Source: Hyphomicrobium sp. (GTDB taxonomy: Bacteria; Pseudomonadota; Alphaproteobacteria; Rhizobiales; Hyphomicrobiaceae). Taken from it: a stretch of DNA of 64,000 bases. Below the pieces are notes generated by a model. The model saw nothing but the letters and a program-made list of their open reading frames with translations. It made no database searches and was not told the DNA's origin. Position 1 is the first letter of the stretch, and the number at the start of each line of letters is the position of its first letter. Below are positions 1 to 8,566 of the stretch, piece after piece. Location of the stretch: assembly GCA_003987725.1 (NCBI GenBank), contig RXJH01000007.1:65177-129176 (forward strand), read 5' to 3'. Both the position numbers and the translations under genes were made by a program.

Positions 1-169
1 CCATTGGCTCATGCGAAATCTAACGAATAATTCGCAGGCCCCGGTCAACTGTTACAAATCCCAGTTTCGCCCCGCACCGCGCTGATTAATAAACAGTAAA
101 GGTTTAACTATCGGGCTTTCGGGGAGGGGGCGTCCAACGCATCGCGCGCAAGCGCGGGCATACTCCCTA

Positions 170-544
170 TTACGGGCAGTGAATCCAGAACTTTCGGAAA
201 CAGGTTATCGGCCTCGAAGGAGGCAAGTCCCATTCGCTCGCAATCTGCGAGCACTGGATGTCGATGTTGTACGGGTAGACATCGATCTGCTTGACGAGGC
301 GGCCGGCGCGAAAAGCAATTAACGCTCCCTCGCGCACGAAGAGAATGTTGGGTAGGCGTTCCGGATGTGGCTCATAACCAAAGCACTGAACACCGTTGCG
401 TTCCAACCGAACAACATCAGCTGGGCCAGTTATTCGCTCGACCTCTCGCCGCGTCATCCCGAGTTCAAGTTCGCGCCCGTCGTTCGCGAGCGCAGACGGC
501 GCCGTAAAAAGCAGTGCAGCGATCAAGCAAGCGATTCGGCGCAT
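170..544 (-). CDS. Small secreted protein with a BamE/SmpA-like motif
   Basis: 124 residues. Residues 1-20 form a clear signal peptide (Arg-Arg, hydrophobic core, ending AlaLeuAla), so the product should be periplasmic. The mature N-terminus has LELGMTRREVERITGPAD, which resembles the 'GMs..eV...lG.P' turn of small BamE/SmpA-fold proteins, and two cysteines follow (in VQCFGY and IQCSQ). An AGGGG ribosome site lies about 7 nt before the ATG. It is divergent from the efflux lipoprotein gene and separated from it by about 216 nt. The fold assignment is a motif impression only; the function is unknown. Confidence 0.6.
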   Translation of the reverse strand: MRRIACLIAALLFTAPSALANDGRELELGMTRREVERITGPADVVRLERNGVQCFGYEPHPERLPNILFVREGALIAFRAGRLVKQIDVYPYNIDIQCSQIASEWDLPPSRPITCFRKFWIHCP

Positions 545-760
545 GACCGTACCCCTAACCCAATTGGCGACATTTTACGAAAGATTCGCCGTCAAAAACC
601 TCGCCAAACGTGCGGGCCCGAAAAATACGCAGAGCGCGTGGCAGATATCCCGCGTCATCGACCTTTCGATGCCGCAGCATTGCCGACTAATGCCGAATCT
701 GGCCAATTCGACATTTGTCGTTTGACCGTGCCGGGCGGTGAACAGGGAAGCGTTGCTCCG

Positions 761-2293
761 ATGCGCATGCCTCGCGATTGCAGCGGCCTCGTGAAACGAT
801 CTTTCGGAACGCTGGCATTGACGCCAATCGCGCTCGCGTCGATGTTAGTGGGCTTCTCGGGATGCGCCGTAGGCCCCAATTTCCAGCCGGCCCAACCGCC
901 TCCAGTCAGTTCCGTGACCTCGCAGGCGTTGAAGACGCCCGGGACCGCCGCGGGAGAACATCAAACATTTAGCCACGGCGCGGATATCCCTGCCGACTGG
1001 TGGACCTTATATCGTTCCCCACCACTCAATAGCCTGATCGTAAGAGCCTTAAGCGATAACAGCGATCTTGCTGCGGCGCAGGCAGCGTTACGTGCCGCCA
1101 ACGCCACGGTTCAAGCGCAAAGGGGTTTTTTCTTTCCGACGATCGACGCCAACTATTCGCCGACTCGGCAAAAAGTCAGCAGCAGCGTACTCGTCCCGTC
1201 CACACCAACACAGACGCCATACTTCACTCTACAAACAGCACAGCTCACGGTCACATATGCACCAGACGTTTTCGGCGGCAACCGGCGCCAGGTGGAAGCG
1301 TTGCAGGCTCAGGCTGACGTTCAGAGATTTCAACTCGAAGCAACCTATCTGACGCTCACGTCCAATATCGTCCTCGGCGCAATTCAAGAGGCGTCGCTGC
1401 GCGAGCAGATCGCGGCCACACACAAGATCATCAAGATTGAACGGGAACTTTTGGAACTCGTCCAACGCCGTTACAATGCCGGTCAGGTCGGACTGCTCGA
1501 TCTGGCCGCACAAAAGGCGGCGTTGGCACAATCCGAGCAAACGCTCCCGCCGCTCGAAACTGCCTTGGCGCGCCAGCGCGATGCACTCATCGCCCTCTCC
1601 GGCCATTTTTCGGGTGAAGGGCTACCTGAGCGTTTCGAGTTCAGCTCGCTTCGGCTGCCCGCAAAACTCCCCGTGAGTTTGCCGTCGGCCATAATTCAGC
1701 AACGCCCCGACGTACGTGCGGCAGAAGCCAACTGGCACGCTGCAACAGCCCATGTCGGAGTGGCTATTGCAAACCGGCTGCCTCAATTCAACATCAACGG
1801 CACAAATGTCGGCAGGCAATCAGCCTCTTTCGTCGATTTCTTCGTATGCGGTCCTACCTGCACGTTCTGGACCATAGCTGGCAGCGCCACGGAACGGATA
1901 TTCGACGGGTTCACTCTTGAGCAACAACAGCGCGCTGCCGAGGCAGGTCTTGACCAAGCCGCCGCTCAATATCGAAGCACTGCCATTGGCGCATTTCAGA
2001 ATATCGCCGACGCACTTCAAGTTCTTGAAGGTGATGCAAAAACACTGCGTGCTGCTGAGGCCTCCGCCACCGCAGCGGAGTTGAGTCTGACCCTCACGCG
2101 GCGACAGCTTGAACTCGGCCAAGTGAACGTGTTGGAGGTGCTCACTGTGCAAAACACCTATCAGCAAGCAATCATTGCTAAAATTCAGGCCAAGGCGAAT
2201 CGCTACGCCGATACGGCCGCGTTGTTCCAAGCATCGGGCGGCGGCTGGTGGAATCGCTCGGATGTCAATGCCGACGAAGGTAGTGGCTGGTAG
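761..2293 (+). CDS. RND-type efflux outer membrane lipoprotein, NodT/OprM family
   Basis: TolC-like outer membrane channel for a tripartite drug or metabolite efflux pump. From the ATG at 761 it is 510 residues, the usual length of the family. A lipoprotein signal runs to the lipobox FSGCAVGPNF, so the mature protein should start at the acylated Cys. The typical NodT N-terminus (VGPNFQPAQPP, PADWWTLYRSPPLNSLIVRAL) is followed by two long helical OEP repeats and the C-terminal stretch LELGQVNVLEVLTVQNTYQQA. The frame is open upstream to 365, but that part overlaps the divergent gene and looks non-coding. A GTG at 791 is another possible start. No RND pump or adaptor gene is adjacent, so it probably serves a pump encoded elsewhere, perhaps one of the HlyD/MFS systems near 27-32 kb. 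Confidence 0.88.
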   Translation: MRMPRDCSGLVKRSFGTLALTPIALASMLVGFSGCAVGPNFQPAQPPPVSSVTSQALKTPGTAAGEHQTFSHGADIPADWWTLYRSPPLNSLIVRALSDNSDLAAAQAALRAANATVQAQRGFFFPTIDANYSPTRQKVSSSVLVPSTPTQTPYFTLQTAQLTVTYAPDVFGGNRRQVEALQAQADVQRFQLEATYLTLTSNIVLGAIQEASLREQIAATHKIIKIERELLELVQRRYNAGQVGLLDLAAQKAALAQSEQTLPPLETALARQRDALIALSGHFSGEGLPERFEFSSLRLPAKLPVSLPSAIIQQRPDVRAAEANWHAATAHVGVAIANRLPQFNINGTNVGRQSASFVDFFVCGPTCTFWTIAGSATERIFDGFTLEQQQRAAEAGLDQAAAQYRSTAIGAFQNIADALQVLEGDAKTLRAAEASATAAELSLTLTRRQLELGQVNVLEVLTVQNTYQQAIIAKIQAKANRYADTAALFQASGGGWWNRSDVNADEGSGW

Positions 2294-2689
2294 TCACCTC
2301 GACAGGATCTTCACGGCAAGAATTGCGGCATAGGCATGCGAGGCAACTCGCAGCGCATCACGTTCCCTCGGAGCCCCGCAACCACCCTTTTGTCATCGCT
2401 GACTGTACTGTCATTAGTCTCAGTATACGCGAACCCGCAAGCAGCTCTAGATACAATTCGGAATAAGCCCTGGATTCGGCACCGCACGAGTCAAATGGAA
2501 TGGGCCATTCCTTGAAATATCGTCATTCGCACTCCGAAGTCGGAATAGAGGCGCTGATCCTGGAATTTGCGCGAAGGCATATTCCAAATGCGAATCATGG
2601 ACTGTCGACGAGGCGTAATTCCAAACGCACGTCACTCCGCTTCAGCGTTTCCCGATTGAACAAGTCGAAAACAATAAAGGGAAACTCCA
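2294..2689. other. 396-nt intergenic region
   Basis: No convincing gene. It contains one near-perfect palindrome at 2497-2511 (GGAATGG, one base, CCATTCC), about 180 nt before the next start codon; it could be a regulator site but matches no operator I recognise. A purine-rich AAAGGGAAA lies just before the ATG at 2690. Confidence 0.4.
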
Positions 2690-2956
2690 ATGATCTCGAT
2701 ACGAGGAACGGCCCTGGTGCTTGGCGTATTGTGCATCTCCGCGACTGCCGACGATGCATCGGCGCGGCCGCCGTCTTTCCCGGGTGCCAGCCGTTGGGTT
2801 TGCAATGCATACGGCTATAGTTCATCCCCGACGAGATGGCACACGGTCAGCGGCTCGCCTTCCTCCTCGCAAGAGGGCGCCATGCAAAACGCCAACGAGA
2901 AATGTCTGAGCAAGGGATTGCACGCCTGCGAACGAAGCGGATGCACGAGGTACTAG
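2690..2956 (+). CDS. Small secreted cysteine-containing protein
   Basis: 88 residues with a signal peptide (MISIRGTALVLGVLCIS, cleavage near residue 25). The mature part is rich in Ser and Gly and ends with several cysteines (WVCNAYGY, NEKCLSKG, HACERSGC) that could form disulfides in the periplasm. The start is supported by AAGGG about 10 nt upstream. No family is recognised. It stands alone between the efflux lipoprotein and the convergent aldoxime dehydratase gene. Confidence 0.6.
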   Translation: MISIRGTALVLGVLCISATADDASARPPSFPGASRWVCNAYGYSSSPTRWHTVSGSPSSSQEGAMQNANEKCLSKGLHACERSGCTRY

Positions 2957-3062
2957 AGCGCTTCAGCATGCGCGCCGGTATCGCGGGACACCAGAATCAG
3001 GCCGGTTCTAGCGGCGCCAACCGGAGGCTGGCGCCACACTGTTCGGATATCGCGACTATCAC

Positions 3063-4115
3063 TCAAACGGCGCGTAGGACGCCGGTTTTCGGATGACAGT
3101 TGATGTATTCGAAATACTGAGCTGAGGCGTCGAATACCGAAACCTCGTGATAAAGCGTCAGCTCTTTGAATTTCTTGGCGAGCCGGTTGAACGTCACGAA
3201 AATCTGCAGATGCGTGTGGTGCGATTCCGCCCATAGCTCGAGATGGCGAAGCGACCGCCAGAGGCTGTAACCGAAGCCCTTCTCCAGCGGATTGCCGTTC
3301 TCGTCCATGTGATGGACATAGCGGTTGCAATAGCAGCCTGCTTCGAGGCCGTCGTCGCGCAGGTAATCCATGCCTTCGAGCAGCACCGGCTGGATATCTT
3401 CGAACCAGGTACGCCGCTCTTCGCCTTCCGTCTTGCTCCAATCCTCGCCGGACCGGATGAGTGCAACGTTCTCATGGCCGGACACGATCACCCGCCCGCC
3501 GAGCGAAGGCGTTCCCGTCTTCACCGCGAGTTCGCCGGATGGATCCATCGGGTCTGTCTGCGAGAGAGGCAGGCGGTCGCGCATCGATCCCCAATAGCCG
3601 TGCTCCAGGATCGGCTCGCTCATGCCCCCCATCAAAATGCTGACACCTTCGAGCGGCCCATGCTCATGGGTGAAGATCGTCTCGAATTGCTCCATACGCG
3701 GGCGCAGCACTTCGCGAAAATAGCCGACGCCTTCCTTGAGACGATCGTCCGATGCCCACCAGTCTGCGATGGCGGGCCTGTCCTTCCACTTGTCATACGC
3801 AGCCGGGTCGGTCCAATAAGCAACGGCAATCAGATTGAGATAACCCTGGCCGTCGGTGAACTGAACGAGATCGTGACGCGCCGGTCCGTCGGGTTGCTTG
3901 AAGCTCTGCAAGATCTTTTGAAAAGCCGCGCAGGCCGGCCCTTTCATGTCGTCGCCTTTGGACTGAACGCCAAGGTAAGCCATCGTCAGGTTCTCGATCG
4001 ATTCCGCGCCGCGCGCCGAATACATTGGAACCGGTGGATTCCATTTGTCGCTGACGCGGCGCGAGCGTGTGCGCGGGCATCTCAGATGACTCGGAATTGA
4101 AGAGTCCAAAGGCAT
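3063..4115 (-). CDS. Aliphatic/phenylacetaldoxime dehydratase (heme-containing)
   Basis: 350 residues, the normal size of OxdA/OxdRE-type aldoxime dehydratases. These heme b enzymes dehydrate aldoximes (R-CH=N-OH) to nitriles, with the substrate binding directly to the ferrous heme. Family signatures run the whole length: SHLRCPRTRSRRV near the N-terminus, DWWASDDRLKEGVGYFRE, EHGYWGSMRDR, GHENVALIRSGEDW and the C-terminal YHEVSVFDASAQYFEYINC. Relative to the Rhodococcus enzyme, His302 and His323 fit the proximal heme ligand and the distal catalytic His, and Arg181 and Ser222 fit the substrate-binding pair; these assignments come from remembered alignment. The gene is monocistronic. No nitrilase, nitrile hydratase or amidase gene, the usual partners in aldoxime-nitrile pathways, lies nearby. 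Confidence 0.93.
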   Translation of the reverse strand: MPLDSSIPSHLRCPRTRSRRVSDKWNPPVPMYSARGAESIENLTMAYLGVQSKGDDMKGPACAAFQKILQSFKQPDGPARHDLVQFTDGQGYLNLIAVAYWTDPAAYDKWKDRPAIADWWASDDRLKEGVGYFREVLRPRMEQFETIFTHEHGPLEGVSILMGGMSEPILEHGYWGSMRDRLPLSQTDPMDPSGELAVKTGTPSLGGRVIVSGHENVALIRSGEDWSKTEGEERRTWFEDIQPVLLEGMDYLRDDGLEAGCYCNRYVHHMDENGNPLEKGFGYSLWRSLRHLELWAESHHTHLQIFVTFNRLAKKFKELTLYHEVSVFDASAQYFEYINCHPKTGVLRAV

Positions 4116-4657
4116 GAAATCCTCCCAACTTTTTTATTGGCCAAGAATTGGCAGCGATATAGTTCTACAGATACGTCGCGTTGTGCGACAAGAGTAGGGC
4201 CGTGCCGGATCGTGGAAGGTAGGCCACAAGCCTACGCGCCAGCGCCTTCTCACAAACCGGAGTTGGAAGGTGCCTAAGCCTGCGAGAACTAGCCAGGGCA
4301 CGCTGCCCGCATCAGCCAGGCAAAATACCCGGCACTCTCAGACTGGGCTGTTAAAGAGGCCGATAATCACTAGGACGCCGGGGCCGTTCCAACATGGCTT
4401 CCGAGCATTTTGGGAAGCTCCAAAAGCGAGAAACCCGGATGCGTCGACCAATGCGGTCCGGCATTCGGGATAGGTTGAAAAGCATCGCCGAGCCGCCCGT
4501 TAAAGTGCGGCTCGGTGAGATTTCCCGTCCCTAAGGCGCCGCGCATTTGCAGATTATTTTATGCAGTTTTCTCACTCGGCGCGTGAACGCAACGCAACCC
4601 TTCGCCTTATTGGCTGGTTCCCACTGAGTAACTCGAATGCGAATGGAGTTGCTTACG
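4116..4657. other. 540-nt intergenic region with a 9-bp hairpin
   Basis: No supported gene between the divergent aldoxime dehydratase and copper-storage genes. At 4488-4515 there is a perfect 9-bp stem (CCGAGCCGC / GCGGCTCGG, 10-nt loop) without a T-run. The open frame at 4270-4473 has no ribosome site and no recognisable product. Confidence 0.4.
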
Positions 4658-5008
4658 ATGCAAGAACTCAGCACCGAAATGCGGGCATGCGCTGATCTTT
4701 GCCAGACCTGCGCGACCACATGTTTCAATGAAGCCATGAACCATTGCCTTGAATCAGGCGGAAAACACATCGAACCCGATCATTTTCGATTGATGATCGC
4801 GTGTTCGGAAATCTGCAACGCATCTGCTGCGATATTGTTGACTGGAATTCCCGAGCACGTCTTTGTATGCCGCGCCTGCGCTCAAATCTGCCGCGCGTGC
4901 GCCGAGAGCTGCGAGAAGCTCGGAGACATGCAGGATTGCGTAGATGCTTGCCAAGTCTGCAGTGAGAGCTGCGAAGCGATGAGCGCGACACTGCAAATGG
5001 CAGCATAG
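4658..5008 (+). CDS. Four-helix-bundle copper-storage protein (Csp/DUF326 family)
   Basis: About 116 residues from the ATG at 4658, which has GGAG 9 nt upstream; an in-frame ATG at 4637 would add 7 residues. The product carries 16 cysteines spaced every three or four residues along predicted helices (CADLCQTCATTC, CRACAQICRACAESC, CVDACQVCSESC). This is the pattern of Csp proteins, which fill the core of a four-helix bundle with Cu(I). There is no signal peptide, so it resembles the cytosolic Csp3 type, which holds many Cu(I) ions per monomer as a tetramer. It is likely involved in copper storage or detoxification; no copper ATPase or oxidase lies nearby. Confidence 0.9.
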   Translation: MQELSTEMRACADLCQTCATTCFNEAMNHCLESGGKHIEPDHFRLMIACSEICNASAAILLTGIPEHVFVCRACAQICRACAESCEKLGDMQDCVDACQVCSESCEAMSATLQMAA

Positions 5009-5067
5009 GAAGTATATTTCTGGCAATGACCGAAGGCGAAACACGGCTTCAACCAGAACGTCAGCGC

Positions 5068-5093
5068 GGAACCTAAGGCCGAGCAACGACGTT
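5068..5093 (+). promoter_or_regulatory. EcfG-type (general stress sigma factor) promoter
   Basis: GGAAC at 5068-5072, a 17-nt spacer and CGTT at 5090-5093. This is an exact match to the -35/-10 consensus of alphaproteobacterial EcfG sigma factors. It ends 27 nt before the ATG of the small secreted peptide gene at 5121. Confidence 0.75.
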
Positions 5094-5120
5094 TCATTCC
5101 GGATTTTGCGAAGGTGACGA

Positions 5121-5297
5121 ATGAAGTCGTTTGTAGCGGGGCTTTCCGCATTGTTCATATCTTTCATGGCGCTGAGCGCTTATTCGCTCAACGCCGATTT
5201 GCGGTCGCCGCCCCTAAATGCTGGTGTGGCCGCGAGCAACGCGGATGCCGCCATGACTCCCGATTCAGGCACGTCGGGCGTCGGCTACGCGCCCTAA
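5121..5297 (+). CDS. 58-residue secreted peptide
   Basis: A small gene encoding MKSFVAGLSALFISFMALSA followed by about 38 polar, Ala/Ser/Pro-rich residues ending GVGYAP. It has a good signal peptide and GAAGG about 8 nt before the ATG. It sits directly downstream of a perfect EcfG-type promoter (5068-5093), which is strong support that it is real and stress induced. No family is recognised; it may be a periplasmic or cell-envelope peptide. Confidence 0.6.
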   Translation: MKSFVAGLSALFISFMALSAYSLNADLRSPPLNAGVAASNADAAMTPDSGTSGVGYAP

Positions 5298-5387
5298 TCT
5301 TCCAAATTGCCCGATGTCTTCCGAGCGTCGGGACGGAAGACCGCTGTTCTGGTCGTATGTCTCTGCGAGCTAGGCCGTTCGGCCTCT

Positions 5388-5413
5388 GGAACAAATCGCC
5401 TCCATCTTGCGTC
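5388..5413 (+). promoter_or_regulatory. Possible EcfG-type promoter (one mismatch)
   Basis: GGAAC at 5388-5392, a 17-nt spacer and CGTC at 5410-5413, one base away from the CGTT consensus -10. It ends about 25 nt before the ATG at 5439. Confidence 0.4.
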
Positions 5414-5438
5414 TTCAGTTAAGAGAGTGGAGGAAGTG

Positions 5439-5726
5439 ATGCGTGAGAGCAGCAGTCCGCCAACACGAGGCGAAATGGCATGGTTGGAGTATTGCTGCGA
5501 AGAAGCGCTCGACGCCTATACCCTTGATGACGCGTTGATGTGGCATAAGGAAATCGCGCGTGAACTGACGCGAAGGATCGCACTCGTCTCAGAAGCGAAT
5601 TGGCCGACCGATATCAAAACGCGAACACTGTTCGATATCATGCATCGACGCGCAATACACAGCGCCTGCATACACCATGCAGAGGCCGCCCTGCGCCGGA
5701 ATGAAAACATAGCATGGAAAGCGTAA
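5439..5726 (+). CDS. Hypothetical cytosolic protein
   Basis: 95 residues from the ATG at 5439, preceded by GGAGGAAG about 5 nt upstream. The frame is open to 5307, but the upstream part lacks a ribosome site. The product is acidic to neutral, predicted helical, with no signal peptide or membrane segment (GEMAWLEYCCEEALDAYTLDDALMW). No family is recognised. The likely EcfG-like promoter upstream and the preceding EcfG-driven peptide gene suggest a stress-linked role. Confidence 0.55.
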   Translation: MRESSSPPTRGEMAWLEYCCEEALDAYTLDDALMWHKEIARELTRRIALVSEANWPTDIKTRTLFDIMHRRAIHSACIHHAEAALRRNENIAWKA

Positions 5727-5747
5727 CCACGCCCTGGCGTCCAGCGA

Positions 5748-6044
5748 TCAAGACGCAGGCTTGAAAGCAATCCGGGCATAGCCAATCGTATCGCCCGCGC
5801 GGAATTTCCGGGCGCCGAGGCTCACAGCAGCTTCATCGAACTTCCGGAGAAAATTGGCGGCCGGCAACGGCTGCACATCCTTAGCTTTGCACCAGCAAAA
5901 ATACTCCGCCCACAGCACATTCGGCGCCAGCCAACTGTCAGGATCGGAGCGCAGTCGCTCAACCGCGAAGACACCCACCCGCCAGGAAATATCGTCGGCG
6001 TGGGTCGTCGGCGACGTGACACGGCGCAGCGCTTGTCGGATCAT
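5748..6044 (-). CDS. Hypothetical small protein
   Basis: 98 residues with AGGAGG 7 nt before the ATG. It contains RVGVFAVERLRSDPDSWLAPNVLWAEYFCWCKAKDVQPLPAANFLRKFDEAA split over two predicted helices. The W-x-x-Y-x-x-W-C pattern recalls the small winged-helix region found in some phage and plasmid primases, but the match is too weak to name. It is convergent with the 5439 gene with a gap of only 21 nt. Confidence 0.55.
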   Translation of the reverse strand: MIRQALRRVTSPTTHADDISWRVGVFAVERLRSDPDSWLAPNVLWAEYFCWCKAKDVQPLPAANFLRKFDEAAVSLGARKFRAGDTIGYARIAFKPAS

Positions 6045-6204
6045 TCCAAGGCCTCCTCATGCTTGCGAGGCGCCCAGGCTTCCTGCAAAAACCCGTCACA
6101 AAATGGGCGACACGACTCGCCGCGCTATCTTTACGGTGGACGATATGTTGAAAACGCCAATCAGTGCGTAGCTCGCATGTGGAAAAATCCGGTCGTCGAA
6201 ATTT

Positions 6205-6345
6205 CTATCCGTGAGCGGCCTTTTTCTTGAAGAACTCAACCTGCCTTTCGCGCTTCTGAGCACCGGCTTTGCTCTTATAGGTTCCGAGATTCTTGCCCTT
6301 CTTCGATACCAGGCGGTAGCCCGATTTCACTTTTCGAATGGTCAT
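6205..6345 (-). CDS. 46-residue basic protein
   Basis: Encodes MTIRKVKSGYRLVSKKGKNL and ends in QVEFFKKKAAHG, a very basic 46-residue product. GGGAG about 9 nt before the ATG supports the start. Similar short Lys-rich proteins with a K-x-G-Y-R-L-V-S core are widespread in Hyphomicrobiales and look like tiny beta-hairpin plus helix proteins. No function is known to me. It lies 92 nt downstream of the ClpP-like gene on the same strand and could be its last cistron. Confidence 0.65.
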   Translation of the reverse strand: MTIRKVKSGYRLVSKKGKNLGTYKSKAGAQKRERQVEFFKKKAAHG

Positions 6346-6437
6346 GAATTGTACTCCCGCTTCCAACTTAGGGAGAACCCACAGCACATGCCTTTCGTTG
6401 CACAATCGCTTCTCCGGTCCGCGAACGACCGCTCCTC

Positions 6438-7250
6438 TCAAGTCTTCGCCAGTCCCGTCGTGATTTTCAGCGCCTGGAGCTCTTCCGACCTGAAAATATA
6501 AAGGCGTTCCTTCGGCGTCTGCATGCCCTTGATCCAGCTTTCGGGATCGACGCCCATGCTGACAAGGTATTCGACGCAACGCGCCGAAATCTGTTGCGCG
6601 GCCGAAATGCCGTCGCCCCAGGATTCGGTCCCCTTCGCGATCGCCGAGACCTGATGGACGCCGATCAAGGCGTGTTTGCCAGCCAGGCGTTGCACACCTC
6701 CGGCAAACGCCAGCGGACACGAGGATGCGCAATAACCGCCATTCGCAACCATCGTATCGAGACGACGCTTGCGCACGGAGCGGCCCATGCTTATCGCATC
6801 AGGAACAGACCCGCCCGGCGATAGCAACCAGATCGTCTTCGCGCTTCTCCCGTCGTGATCGAGAAACTTTTCGAAATCTGCAGCGCTTCCCGGCTCGATT
6901 CTCCCGATCGCAGAAGCGTCGCCGTTGGATCCGAGGTAAAATGACATCCGGTTTGCGATCATCTCCGGCGTCGGCTTCTCCGCTAATCCCGGCATTCTCG
7001 GACTTTCCGCGCCTGAAATGACGGGCATGGCCTTCGGAAAATAAGGACGCTCCTGATCGGTCCGCGATGGCGGCTGAATGACGACGCGCGTAACCTGTTC
7101 TCCGCCCTCATCCCAAGCCCGGCTTATCTCTTCGCGGAAATCCAGCGCCAGGATGCTTCCGCTTGCCGACAGAAGAAGCAGAAAAATGGTTCGAATGATC
7201 GCGCCCTCGATACCACCCCCTTCTCCCGGAGAAATGGATTGATCGGCCAT
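6438..7250 (-). CDS. ClpP/crotonase-fold protein, probably periplasmic or membrane-anchored
   Basis: 270 residues. A hydrophobic segment near residues 15-36 is a signal anchor or uncleaved signal. The C-terminal half resembles the COG3904-type ClpP-like fold. TIWLLSPGGSVPDAISMG corresponds to the 'spGG.v..a..i' oxyanion region, YCASSCPLAFAGG (Ser176/Ser177) to the nucleophile elbow, and LIGVHQVSA (His199) to the catalytic His of ClpP-type peptidases. An Asp is available near residue 235. A serine peptidase outside the cytoplasm is therefore plausible but unproven. It starts 5 nt after the stop of the 436-residue membrane protein gene, so the two are co-transcribed and probably translationally coupled. 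Confidence 0.75.
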   Translation of the reverse strand: MADQSISPGEGGGIEGAIIRTIFLLLLSASGSILALDFREEISRAWDEGGEQVTRVVIQPPSRTDQERPYFPKAMPVISGAESPRMPGLAEKPTPEMIANRMSFYLGSNGDASAIGRIEPGSAADFEKFLDHDGRSAKTIWLLSPGGSVPDAISMGRSVRKRRLDTMVANGGYCASSCPLAFAGGVQRLAGKHALIGVHQVSAIAKGTESWGDGISAAQQISARCVEYLVSMGVDPESWIKGMQTPKERLYIFRSEELQALKITTGLAKT

Positions 7251-7255
7251 GGGAG

Positions 7256-8566
7256 TCAGCGGGTGAACCCGATAGCAGGATTGATGGATGAGACGTTACC
7301 TGGCGGCCTATCGGGCCCGGTAACAACCGGCATTTCCGCCGCGGCGACTCTTTCATCGGGAGAGGGTGCCATCACCATTGTCGACCGCGTCTCCATTGCG
7401 TGCAGATTATTGTAGATCTTGAGTGCGCGCATGATTTCACCCGCGGTGACCCCTTCTTCCTCGCGCGCGCCACCTTCTTCCCGACGGATCGCTTCGAAGA
7501 CGATCGAATGGATGAAAATCAACACAGCCGGCATGAGATCGAGCGAGATGGCGCCGGCCCAGCTCGGCAAAAAGTCCGTGCCGTACTGAATGACGGCTTC
7601 CGCTCTCGACAAAGGCACGAACCTGATGGGCTTCGCCTCGGGTCGCGAGAGGATCTCGTCGGCCGCAGCCGACAATGCCTGCGATTGAGCTTTGATCGAC
7701 TGCTCGACCTTCCCGACGACTTGGTTCTGCCGGTCCACTAGGCTCGCAGTCCGTCCACCGGCCGCCGGCGCAATAAAGCTTTTCGACAGCGCGTCAGCGG
7801 TCCGCTTCACTGCCGGAGCGATCGACGTCCGCTGCAGGTCGGCAATGACGCCGGTCAGGGATACGGTTTCGGCGGCGAACTCGTTCGTGCGGTCCTCAAT
7901 TGGACCCGTTCCCGACGTCAGCTGACGCATTTTTTCAAGCGTACTGCTTCCCGATTCAAAGAGCGTCTTTATGCGGTCTCGCGATGCCTCAATTTCACTC
8001 GCGAGCGCGTCGAGCTGTGTCGACATTTGCGCGGTAAGTTGAACCACAGTTCCGCTGCCCGAAGTGCCGGTAAGCGCGCCCGATTGGCGCTCTTGACCGG
8101 AAAGGATCAAAAAGCGCTTCGCTGCGATCTGAACATCCGGAAGAAGTCCCTGCGCCGCGAGCGCATTGCCATGGGCCATATCCAAGCTTTGCTGATATTG
8201 GTCGGTCGCGCTCGCCATGTGCTGTTCGAGAGCGGCAGATCCCGCCAACGCAGCGGCATTGAGCCAAGCCGACATCGCAACGATCATCACGCTCCCGATG
8301 AACATTGCGACGTACATCAGCCGCCGCGACGACGCCTGCCGGACGTGCGGAAGAAATCGCATCAAATACGTCCAAAATGCGAATATCGCCACGGAAACCG
8401 CTGCCGAATAAACGATCGCAGCGAGAAGCACCTCGATCGGGGGACCTTCGAGCAAGCTCCGCACGCCGATGTAGGTGTAGATCCCGCTGGCGAGAGCCAA
8501 CGTCGCGAGCGTGAACTTTGTCATCACTTCGAGGCGAGCTACGCCACCTCTAAGCACCTGTGACAT
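7256..8566 (-). CDS. Four-helix membrane protein with a large coiled-coil periplasmic region
   Basis: 436 residues. Predicted membrane helices lie near 17-35, 45-70, 83-105 and 335-360. Between the third and fourth lies a roughly 230-residue polar, heptad-rich helical region (STQLDALASEIEASRDRIKT, SSTLEKMRQL), which looks like an extracytoplasmic coiled-coil domain. The tail after 360 is acidic and cytosolic. No family is recognised. Its stop is 5 nt upstream of the ClpP-like gene, so the pair may form a membrane complex with the peptidase-like protein as effector; that is inference from gene coupling only. Confidence 0.7.
   Translation of the reverse strand: MSQVLRGGVARLEVMTKFTLATLALASGIYTYIGVRSLLEGPPIEVLLAAIVYSAAVSVAIFAFWTYLMRFLPHVRQASSRRLMYVAMFIGSVMIVAMSAWLNAAALAGSAALEQHMASATDQYQQSLDMAHGNALAAQGLLPDVQIAAKRFLILSGQERQSGALTGTSGSGTVVQLTAQMSTQLDALASEIEASRDRIKTLFESGSSTLEKMRQLTSGTGPIEDRTNEFAAETVSLTGVIADLQRTSIAPAVKRTADALSKSFIAPAAGGRTASLVDRQNQVVGKVEQSIKAQSQALSAAADEILSRPEAKPIRFVPLSRAEAVIQYGTDFLPSWAGAISLDLMPAVLIFIHSIVFEAIRREEGGAREEEGVTAGEIMRALKIYNNLHAMETRSTMVMAPSPDERVAAAEMPVVTGPDRPPGNVSSINPAIGFTR

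Noticed and set aside
365-760. Long N-terminal extension of the efflux lipoprotein frame
   Set aside because: It overlaps the divergent secreted-protein gene, has no ribosome site at 365, and would bury the lipoprotein signal at residue 150.
4270-4473. A 67-codon frame in the intergenic region before the copper-storage gene
   Set aside because: No ribosome site and no recognisable sequence; treated as non-coding.
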